Assembly (NCBI RefSeq): GCF_000720765.1
Contig: NZ_JODC01000019.1
Location: 62,001 to 126,000, forward strand
Reading direction: 5' to 3'
Source of the DNA: Streptomyces sp. NRRL S-646
Lineage (GTDB): Bacteria; Actinomycetota; Actinomycetes; Streptomycetales; Streptomycetaceae
Length of the DNA: 64,000 nucleotides
A model generated the notes under the pieces. The model did no database searches, was not told the DNA's origin, and saw only the letters and a program-made list of their open reading frames with translations. Every line of letters starts with the position of its first letter. The stretch's first letter is position 1. The position numbers and the translations under genes are program-made. This document shows positions 57,766 to 64,000 of the stretch, in pieces.

Positions 57766-58767
57766 TTACATCTTGGCCAGGATGTCGACCGAGAAGACCA
57801 GCACGGAGTCCTTCTTGATGCCGCTGCCGGCCGGCGGCTTGTCGCCGTAGCCCAGCTTCGGCGGAATGACGATGAGGACCCGGCTGCCGACCTTCTTGCC
57901 GGTCAGGCCCTGTCCCCAGCCCTTGACGACCTGCTGCAGCCCGAACGACGTCAGCGCCTTGCGGCTGTACGTCGAGTCGAACTCCTTGCCCGAGTCCCAG
58001 AACACGCCCTTGTACTGCACGAGCACGCTGTCCTGTGCGCCGACCACGGGGCCGTCGCCCTCGATGATGTAGTTCGCCACCAGCTTGGTGGGCGCGGTCT
58101 TCTTGGGTACGTCGATGGAGGGCGCCGCGCCGTCGGTGTTGGTGCCGACCTTGGGCAGCGCCGCGTCCTTCTGCGGCACGTCCGTGCCCTTGGCGGAGCT
58201 CTTGGCGTTGAACGTGGCCTGCACGTCCACCACGAACACCAGCGTGTCGGTGCCCTTGATACCCGCCTGCGAGTTGCCCGACGTGCCGTACCCCCAGGTG
58301 GGCGGGACAGCCATCTGGACGCGGCTGCCGGTCTTCTTGCCCGTCAGGCCGTACCGCCAGCCGTCGATGATGCTGCCCTCGGCGAGCTGGATGATCAGGG
58401 GCGTCTTGCGGTCGTAGGAGTTGTCGAAGACCTTCGCCGTGTTCCAGATCTGGCCGAGGTAATGGGCCTGCACATAGTCGTTCTCCGCGACCGTCTGCCC
58501 GCCGCCCGCGATGAGCGTCCTGACCGCGAGATTCTTCGACGGCTGGCCGGTGCCCTTGGCGACGGTCGGCTTCTCACCGAACTTCGTGCCCGCCGTGATC
58601 GCCGGCAGCGGTCCGTCGACGATCTTCGGCGGCGGCGCGGCGGACGTGGCCGGTGCAGAGGGCGACGGACTCGCTTCGGCCTTGCTCGAGGCGGACTTGT
58701 CGTCACCGCATCCGGCGAGTGTGACCAGTCCTGCGGGTACGGCGATGAGAAGTGAGCGTCGGCGCAC
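57766..58767 (-). CDS. Lipoprotein with two FKBP domains
   Basis: A 333-residue exported protein. The signal peptide ends in the lipobox LVTLAGC, so it is lipid-anchored outside the cell. A Ser/Ala/Pro linker leads to two FKBP domains, at about 85-190 (VQAHYLGQIWNTAKVFDNSY ... IIDGWRYGLTGKKTGSRVQMAVPP) and about 225-333 (VLVQYKGVFWDSGKEFDSTY ... VVKGWGQGLTGKKVGSRVLIVIPP). It probably helps secreted proteins fold. It lies upstream of the cytoplasmic FKBP gene, next to pafA. Confidence 0.94.
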   Translation of the reverse strand: MRRRSLLIAVPAGLVTLAGCGDDKSASSKAEASPSPSAPATSAAPPPKIVDGPLPAITAGTKFGEKPTVAKGTGQPSKNLAVRTLIAGGGQTVAENDYVQAHYLGQIWNTAKVFDNSYDRKTPLIIQLAEGSIIDGWRYGLTGKKTGSRVQMAVPPTWGYGTSGNSQAGIKGTDTLVFVVDVQATFNAKSSAKGTDVPQKDAALPKVGTNTDGAAPSIDVPKKTAPTKLVANYIIEGDGPVVGAQDSVLVQYKGVFWDSGKEFDSTYSRKALTSFGLQQVVKGWGQGLTGKKVGSRVLIVIPPKLGYGDKPPAGSGIKKDSVLVFSVDILAKM

Positions 58768-58829
58768 GGTAAAGGCCTCGTATCGGTCGATCTTGTGGAT
58801 GGCGTGCGCGCAACTCTACGGCGTGAGAA

Positions 58830-58888
58830 GGGCGCCGTACGGGAAACGTACGGCGCCCGTGTTGCGTTCCGGCCTTTCACCGGAACGC
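58830..58888 (-). terminator. Double hairpin after pafA
   Basis: Two perfect stems stand between pafA and the FKBP lipoprotein gene: GGGCGCCGTACG/CGTACGGCGCCC (58830-58858, 5-nt loop) and GCGTTCCGG/CCGGAACGC (58864-58888, 7-nt loop). Likely terminator for the pafA transcript. Confidence 0.8.
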
Positions 58889-58902
58889 GTTGTTCACATA
58901 GC

Positions 58903-60264
58903 TCACATTCCTGCGATCAGCTTCTCCACCCGGTCGTCCACGGAACGGAACGGGTCCTTGCACAACACCGTGCGCTGCGCCTGGTCGTTGAGCTTCAGAT
59001 GGACCCAGTCGACCGTGAAGTCCCGGCGCTGTTCCTGGGCCCTGCGGATGAAGTCACCGCGCAGCCGGGCCCGAGTGGTCTGCGGCGGAACGGACTTGCC
59101 CTCGAAGATCTTCAAGTCGTTGCAGATCCGCGCCGCTTGACCCTTCCTCTCGAGCAGGTAGTACAGGCCACGACGACGGTGAATGTCGTGGTACGCGAGG
59201 TCTATCTGCGCGACCCTCGGATGCGACATGGTCATGTTGTGCTTGGCCCGGTACCGCTCGATGAGCTTGTACTTCATCACCCAGTCGATCTCGGTGCCGA
59301 TCCGGTCGAGGTCCTCCGCCTCGATCGCGTCCAGCGTGCGGCCCCACAGCTCCAGGACCTGCTCGACGATGCCGGTGCGGATACCGCGACGCTCGCAGAA
59401 GTCCACGGCCTTCTCGTAGTACTCGCGCTGCACCTCGAGCGCGGACGCCTCGCGGCCGCTGGCCAGGCGCACCTTGCGCCGGCCCGTGATGTCGTGGCTG
59501 ACCTCACGGATCGCCCGGATCGGGTTCTCCAGGGTCAGGTCCCGCATCACCGTGCCCGCCTCGATCATGCGCAGCACCAGGTCGGTCGCTCCGACCTTGA
59601 GCAGCATGGTCGTCTCGGACATGTTCGAGTCGCCCACGATGACGTGCAGGCGACGGTAGCGCTCGGCGTCCGCGTGCGGCTCGTCGCGGGTGTTGATGAT
59701 GGGCCTGGAACGGGTCGTCGCCGAGGAGACGCCCTCCCAGATGTGCTCGGCCCGCTGACTGACGCAGTACACCGCGCCCCGCGGAGTCTGCAGCACCTTG
59801 CCGGCACCGCACAGAAGCTGCCTCGTGACGAGGAACGGGATGAGAATGTCCGCGAGCCGGGAGAACTCCCCGTGGCGTGCGACGAGATAGTTCTCGTGGC
59901 AGCCGTAGGAGTTGCCCGCCGAGTCGGTGTTGTTCTTGAAGAGGTAGACGTCGCCCGCGATTCCCTCCTCGTGCAGGCGTCGTTCGGCGTCCACCAGGAG
60001 TCCTTCGAGAATGCGCTCGCCCGCTTTGTCGTGGGTGACCAGCTCGGTCACGTTGTCACATTCCGGTGTCGCGTATTCCGGATGTGAGCCCACGTCGAGA
60101 TAGAGGCGGGCGCCGTTTCGCAGAAAGACATTGCTGCTGCGGCCCCATGACACGACACGGCGGAAGAGGTACCGCGCCACCTCGTCGGGAGACAGGCGGC
60201 GCTGTCCCCTGAACGTACACGTGACGCCGTACTCGTTCTCCAGCCCGAAAATGCGGCGGTCCAT
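58903..60264 (-). CDS. pafA: Pup-protein ligase PafA
   Basis: A 453-residue ligase that joins prokaryotic ubiquitin-like protein (Pup) to substrate lysines, marking them for the proteasome. It is related to glutamine synthetase and gamma-glutamyl-cysteine ligase. Seen are [18 protein letters not shown], the catalytic-Asp region [36 protein letters not shown] and the C-terminal domain ([12 protein letters not shown] ... [16 protein letters not shown]). Length is normal. It starts nine bases after the MFS transporter stop on the same strand. The proteasome subunits lie about 2.5 kb upstream in the window, on the same strand. Confidence 0.97.
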   Translation of the reverse strand: MDRRIFGLENEYGVTCTFRGQRRLSPDEVARYLFRRVVSWGRSSNVFLRNGARLYLDVGSHPEYATPECDNVTELVTHDKAGERILEGLLVDAERRLHEEGIAGDVYLFKNNTDSAGNSYGCHENYLVARHGEFSRLADILIPFLVTRQLLCGAGKVLQTPRGAVYCVSQRAEHIWEGVSSATTRSRPIINTRDEPHADAERYRRLHVIVGDSNMSETTMLLKVGATDLVLRMIEAGTVMRDLTLENPIRAIREVSHDITGRRKVRLASGREASALEVQREYYEKAVDFCERRGIRTGIVEQVLELWGRTLDAIEAEDLDRIGTEIDWVMKYKLIERYRAKHNMTMSHPRVAQIDLAYHDIHRRRGLYYLLERKGQAARICNDLKIFEGKSVPPQTTRARLRGDFIRRAQEQRRDFTVDWVHLKLNDQAQRTVLCKDPFRSVDDRVEKLIAGM

Positions 60265-60273
60265 GACTGAACA

Positions 60274-61533
60274 TTACGCCCGATCCCCTGAGCTGAAACG
60301 GGGTTCGACGGCACGGTTTGGATCATTTTCCGATGAAGCCGCAACCACCGCACGCCCCGCGGGAGCTGCGAGGACCCGCCCGGTGGCCAGCAGAACCAGC
60401 AGCGACACGGCCCCAGCGACACCCGGCACGGCGAACCCCCACACCGCCCCGCCCCACTCGACGACCGGGCCCGCCAGGCCCGTTCCCACCGAGGAACCCA
60501 CCGTGAACGTCGTCACAATCCACGAGAACGCCTCGGTGACCGTGCCACGCGGCGCATGCCGGTCGACGAGGACGAACGCACACGCCAGACACGGCGCAAG
60601 GAAGAGCCCCGCAACCGTCGCAAGCACCGTCATCACCACCGGACCCGGCATCAGAGTGAGCGGCAGATAACACACCGCCAGAAGCGCTACCAGCACCCGC
60701 AGTCGCCGCTCCGGCGCACCACTCCACTGCCGCGCTCCGTACGCCGTACCACCCACGAGCGCTCCGAGGCCGATCGCCGCCATCAGCCAGCCGTACACCG
60801 CATCCCCACCATGACCGTCCGCATACGCCACGGCCGCGACCGCAATGGAACCCAGCGCCATCCCCACCGCCAGGAACGCACCCAGCAGCACAAGCAGGCC
60901 CGGCGAGCGCAACGCACCCAGCCAGTGCGCCTCCCGCGGCGCCGAACGCCACGCGCGCGAGGGCGGTGAGACGACCACGGAGAGGGCGCCCAGCACTCCG
61001 ACGACGTTGATGAGCACCAGCGCCGCCTGAGCCGACCACAACGACACGCACAGCGTCACCAGCAACGGGCCGACGGTGAACATGACTTCCTGGGCGACGG
61101 CATCCAACGCGTACGCCGTCTGCACCTGCCCCTCGCCGCGCAGCACCGAGGACCACAGCGCCCGCAGACCGCCCTCCAAGGGCGGAGTGAACAGCCCGGC
61201 GAGCGCCACGCACGTGTACGCGAGCACCGGCGGATCGATGCCGACGAAGGCGAACCCGGACATGGCAAGGGCAGAGCCGAGCGCGGCGGGCAGCTGAACA
61301 CGCGGCTGCCCGTACAGATCCACCAGCCGCCCCAGCAACGGCTGCCCCACCGCGTTGGCGACCCCGTACACCGCCGCGAGCCCACCGGCCAGACTGTAGG
61401 TTCCGCCCTCCGCCCGCACGAACAGCACGACCGCGATCGCAGCGACCGCACACGGCAGCCGCCCCACCAGCGTGCCGGCGAGCAGACGCGCGGCGTGCCG
61501 GGTCCTGAGGATCTCCACGTATCCCGCAGCCAT
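60274..61533 (-). CDS. MFS-family transporter
   Basis: A 419-residue transporter with about twelve helices. It contains AVYGVANAVGQPLLGRLVDLYGQPRV (the MFS loop after helix 2), ALDAVAQEVMFTVGPLLVTL and LACAFVLVDRHAPRGTVTEAFSWIVTTFTVG. It resembles drug or sugar efflux pumps; substrate unknown. ATG 61533 has GGAGCGG upstream. It sits directly before pafA and may share its transcript. Divergent from a LacI regulator, with a dyad between them. Confidence 0.92.
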   Translation of the reverse strand: MAAGYVEILRTRHAARLLAGTLVGRLPCAVAAIAVVLFVRAEGGTYSLAGGLAAVYGVANAVGQPLLGRLVDLYGQPRVQLPAALGSALAMSGFAFVGIDPPVLAYTCVALAGLFTPPLEGGLRALWSSVLRGEGQVQTAYALDAVAQEVMFTVGPLLVTLCVSLWSAQAALVLINVVGVLGALSVVVSPPSRAWRSAPREAHWLGALRSPGLLVLLGAFLAVGMALGSIAVAAVAYADGHGGDAVYGWLMAAIGLGALVGGTAYGARQWSGAPERRLRVLVALLAVCYLPLTLMPGPVVMTVLATVAGLFLAPCLACAFVLVDRHAPRGTVTEAFSWIVTTFTVGSSVGTGLAGPVVEWGGAVWGFAVPGVAGAVSLLVLLATGRVLAAPAGRAVVAASSENDPNRAVEPRFSSGDRA

Positions 61534-61569
61534 GTCCGCTCCCCTCACCCGGACCAACGCCGGAAGTTT

Positions 61570-61596
61570 TACGTATAACGTCCGCTCTCATACGTA
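61570..61596. promoter_or_regulatory. Dyad between the MFS and LacI genes
   Basis: TACGTAT (61570-61576) and ATACGTA (61590-61596) are a perfect 7-bp inverted repeat with a 13-bp spacer, 37 bp before the transporter start and 96 bp before the regulator. Operator candidate for the LacI protein. Confidence 0.5.
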
Positions 61597-61691
61597 CCAT
61601 GTGCGCTGTTCACCAGTCCAGACGACCGGAGTGAGCCGCAGGGCTGGAGCGCCCCGAGGCGAACGACCAGAAGACAAGGAGCAGGCCCACG

Positions 61692-62708
61692 GTGGCACCA
61701 GGCAGCACCCGCCCCACCAGCCGAGACGTCGCCCAGGCCGCCGGCGTCTCCCAGGCCGCGGTCTCCCTGGTACTCGGCGACAAATGGCGCGGCCGCGTCT
61801 CGGCCGCGACCGCCGAACGCGTACGAGAGGCCGCCCGCGACCTCGGCTACCGGCCCAACCTCGCCGCCCGCAACCTCCGCCTGGGCCGCACCCGCACCGT
61901 GCTCCTCGTCGTCCCGGCACTGACGACGGAATTCTTCGCCGGCGTGTACACAGGCGCCGCCCGCGTCGCCGCCGACCACGGCTTCGGCGTCGTCCTCTAC
62001 CCCTCCCCCGAAGGCATCGGCCCCGCCCGCGACCCCTTCGCCTCCGCCCAGGCCGCCCTCGACGGCGTCATCGCCTCCTCCATGGCCGCCGACGCCCTCA
62101 CCGCCATCCGCGGCGACCAACTCCCCCTGGTGATGCTCGACAGCGACCCGCAGGGCAGTCTGGGCGCGGCCACAGTGAACCTCGACATCACGGACGGAGT
62201 CCGCCAGGTCGCCGAACACCTGCTGGGCCTGGGCCATCGCCGCTTCCTGCACCTGGCGGCAGACGTGGCGTCCTGGACCTTCGAGGTGCGCGCGCGTGAA
62301 CTGGCCGCACGAGTCGGCGCCGTCCCGGGCACATCACTACGGACGGCCCGCGCCCCGATCTCCATCGACGGCGCCCTGACCGCCGCCGAAGCAGCCCTGT
62401 CCGCCCCCGGACCACGACCCACCGCCCTGGTCTGCGACGACGACAAACTCGCCGCCGGCGCCTACAAGGCAGCCCGCCGCCTCGGCCTGCGCATCCCCGA
62501 CGACATCTCAGTCACCGGCCTCGACGACCTCGCCCTCGCCACCGCCCTCGACCCCGAACTGACGACCGTACGCCTCGATGCCGAGCTCTTCGGCGAGCAC
62601 GGCATGAAAGCCCTGCTGGCCGTCCTGGAGGGGCGTCTGCCCGAGGCGGGCGACATCCCCGTCGAACTGGTCGTACGGGGCTCCACGGCCCCGCCCAGCC
62701 CCTCCTGA
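61692..62708 (+). CDS. LacI-family transcriptional regulator
   Basis: A 338-residue regulator. The helix-turn-helix and hinge lie at residues 7-60 (TSRDVAQAAGVSQAAVSLVLGDKWRGRVSAATAERVREAARDLGYRPNLAARNLR), followed by a periplasmic-binding-like sugar domain (VLLVVPALTTEFFAGVYTGA ... ISVTGLDDLALATALDPELTTVRLDAELFGEHGM). It probably responds to a sugar or similar compound and controls the divergent MFS transporter through the TACGTAT dyad. GTG 61692 opens the family-like frame. Confidence 0.94.
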   Translation: MAPGSTRPTSRDVAQAAGVSQAAVSLVLGDKWRGRVSAATAERVREAARDLGYRPNLAARNLRLGRTRTVLLVVPALTTEFFAGVYTGAARVAADHGFGVVLYPSPEGIGPARDPFASAQAALDGVIASSMAADALTAIRGDQLPLVMLDSDPQGSLGAATVNLDITDGVRQVAEHLLGLGHRRFLHLAADVASWTFEVRARELAARVGAVPGTSLRTARAPISIDGALTAAEAALSAPGPRPTALVCDDDKLAAGAYKAARRLGLRIPDDISVTGLDDLALATALDPELTTVRLDAELFGEHGMKALLAVLEGRLPEAGDIPVELVVRGSTAPPSPS

Positions 62709-62714
62709 ACGCCC

Positions 62715-62746
62715 TGTGCCCCGGCCGCATCGACGACCGGGGCACA
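62715..62746. terminator. Bidirectional terminator hairpin
   Basis: TGTGCCCCGG (62715-62724) and CCGGGGCACA (62737-62746) form a perfect 10-bp stem with a 12-nt loop between the convergent LacI and prcA genes. Confidence 0.8.
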
Positions 62747-62773
62747 CAAGGAGCGGGGTGGGGGTGAGGCGGA

Positions 62774-63526
62774 CTACTCCTCGTCCGAGCCCTCCTCCGC
62801 GCTGCTCTCGGCCTCGGTGGACGCTCCGTCGACCTCCAGAAGCCGGGCCAGCTGGCGCCCCACGATCCGCTTGAACTTCCGGGCCTGCGGACGCGTACGG
62901 TCCAGCACCGCGACCTCCAGACGCTCGGCGGGGATCTCCCGCTGCGTACCGTTCGTATCGCGGGACAGAGCCTGCACGGCCAGCTTCAGCCCCTCCGCGA
63001 GGGACATACCCTCACGGTGCTGCTGATCGAGATAGGTACTGATCTGCTCAGAATTACCACCGACCGCGACCGAACCGTGCTCGTCCACGATCGACCCGTC
63101 ATGCGGCAACCGATAGATCTGGTCACCCTCAGGCGTCTCGCCCACCTCGGCAACGACCAACTCCACCTCGTACGGCTTCTCGGCCGCACTGGAAAAGATC
63201 GTGCCCAGCGTCTGCGCATAGACGTTGGCGAGACCGCGAGCGGTCACGTCATCACGGTCATAGGTGTAACCACGAAGATCGGCATACCGCACACCGCCGA
63301 TCCGCAGATTCTCGTACTCGTTGTACTTGCCGGCGGCCGCAAAACCGATCCGGTCATAGATCTCGCTGAACTTGTGCAGCGCACGGGACGGGTTCTCGCC
63401 GACGAAGACGATGCCGTCGGCATACTGCAACACGACCAGGCTGCGACCACGGGCGATGCCCTTGCGGGCGTACTCCGCCCGGTCGGCCATGGCCTGCTGG
63501 GGTGAGACATAGAACGGCGTCGACAC
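62774..63526 (-). CDS. prcA: 20S proteasome alpha subunit
   Basis: A 250-residue alpha-type subunit that forms the gate rings of the proteasome. It starts with the gating sequence [29 protein letters not shown], followed by [44 protein letters not shown] and [19 protein letters not shown]. An acidic C-terminal tail (about 20 residues) follows. It caps the catalytic beta rings and docks the ARC/Mpa ATPase, which feeds in pupylated proteins. It follows prcB by 61 bp on the same strand. Confidence 0.97.
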   Translation of the reverse strand: MSTPFYVSPQQAMADRAEYARKGIARGRSLVVLQYADGIVFVGENPSRALHKFSEIYDRIGFAAAGKYNEYENLRIGGVRYADLRGYTYDRDDVTARGLANVYAQTLGTIFSSAAEKPYEVELVVAEVGETPEGDQIYRLPHDGSIVDEHGSVAVGGNSEQISTYLDQQHREGMSLAEGLKLAVQALSRDTNGTQREIPAERLEVAVLDRTRPQARKFKRIVGRQLARLLEVDGASTEAESSAEEGSDEE

Positions 63527-63587
63527 CGGTTATCCGTCCCTTTCTGTCGAAGTCACGCGATCACCTTCGTAAGAGCCGGTCACCCGG

Positions 63588-64000
63588 CTACAGCAGAGCG
63601 GCCCGCGGACCGTCAGGCTGCTCCAGCCGCCGCGCCAGAATCGAGCGGGCGATCTCGGAGGACTCGTCCTCCGTCAGCCGACGGAAGCCGTCCTCGGTGA
63701 TCACGGTCACGATCGGATAGATCCGGCGGGCGACATCGGGACCACCAGTCGCCGAGTCGTCGTCAGCCGCGTCATACAGAGCCTGCACCACGAGCGTCGT
63801 GGCCTCGGCCTCGGACAAGTCGTCACGGAAAAGCTTCTTCATGGCACCGCGCGCAAAGATCGAACCGGAGCCCGTGGCCGCATACCCATGCTCCTCGGAG
63901 CGGCCGCCCGTCACGTCATACGAGAAAATGCGCCCCTTCGCGCGGTCCACGTCGAAACCCGCGAAGAGGGGAACCACGGCCAAGCCCTGCATGGCCATGC
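63588..64000 (-). CDS. prcB: 20S proteasome beta subunit, C-terminal part (cut by window edge)
   Basis: The last 137 or so residues of the catalytic beta subunit; the propeptide and active-site Thr lie beyond the right edge. Seen are [55 protein letters not shown] and [26 protein letters not shown]. These are typical of actinobacterial PrcB. The order prcB-prcA is the normal one. Confidence 0.96.
   Translation of the reverse strand, partial: MAMQGLAVVPLFAGFDVDRAKGRIFSYDVTGGRSEEHGYAATGSGSIFARGAMKKLFRDDLSEAEATTLVVQALYDAADDDSATGGPDVARRIYPIVTVITEDGFRRLTEDESSEIARSILARRLEQPDGPRAALL

Noticed and set aside
1..64000. CRISPR arrays, integrase/attachment sites or intact insertion sequences
   Set aside because: No regularly spaced direct repeats, recombinase motifs or terminal inverted repeats with a transposase were seen.

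Overview
The window is a piece of a Streptomyces chromosome. GC is very high, third codon positions are almost all G or C, and many genes start with GTG and overlap by 4 bp. The gene order (histidine kinase, trmH, rplT-rpmI-infC, glnA4 region, cvn conservon, tatCA, pafBC, FKBPs, pafA, prcA-prcB) matches, from memory, the pheST-to-proteasome region of S. coelicolor. No rRNA, tRNA, CRISPR array or intact insertion sequence was seen.

Layout. 1-4.5 kb: end of a PAS histidine kinase, an RNA methyltransferase, and the IF3-L35-L20 operon with a long structured leader. 4.7-11.7 kb: exported proteins (serine hydrolase, mycosin-like protease coupled to a proline-rich membrane protein, HAD phosphatase) and a PLP-fold aldolase. 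11.7-16.9 kb: a gamma-glutamylation catabolic unit (glutamine synthetase-like GlnA4, aldehyde dehydrogenase, SDR, FadR-type regulator, C26 amidohydrolase). 17-22 kb: a kinase-like gene, palindromic intergenic repeats, a LysR/TDT transporter pair and an XRE-cupin/metal-receptor pair. 22.3-26 kb: a betaine-type osmoprotectant ABC transporter. 26-33.5 kb: exonuclease, iron-regulated siderophore-interacting protein, a PadR-controlled ABC exporter, an APC permease and a GNAT enzyme. 33.5-36 kb: an accessory terpene cyclase-P450 pair with a TTA (bldA) codon. 36.5-42.2 kb: RluA synthase and a five-gene conservon (P450, GTPase, DUF742, roadblock, kinase). 42.5-50 kb: a TetR-regulated guanidine/urea-carboxylase pathway. 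50-64 kb: helicase, Tat translocase, PafBC, FKBPs, Pup ligase, MFS/LacI pair and the proteasome genes, prcB being cut by the window edge.

The signals best worth following are regulatory. (1) The infC leader carries a perfect 13-bp long-range complementarity that reaches the ribosome-binding region, a competing local hairpin, an attenuator-like terminator, and an apparent AUC start codon. (2) An almost identical 20-bp palindrome lies 40-43 bp upstream of both the guanidine/urea operon and an APC permease 12 kb away, suggesting one TetR regulon. (3) A palindrome and a shared AAGGTAT word tie the GlnA4 unit to its FadR-type regulator. (4) The terpene pair has degenerate metal-binding motifs and a TTA codon in its P450. 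(5) The conservon P450 lacks the EXXR motif.
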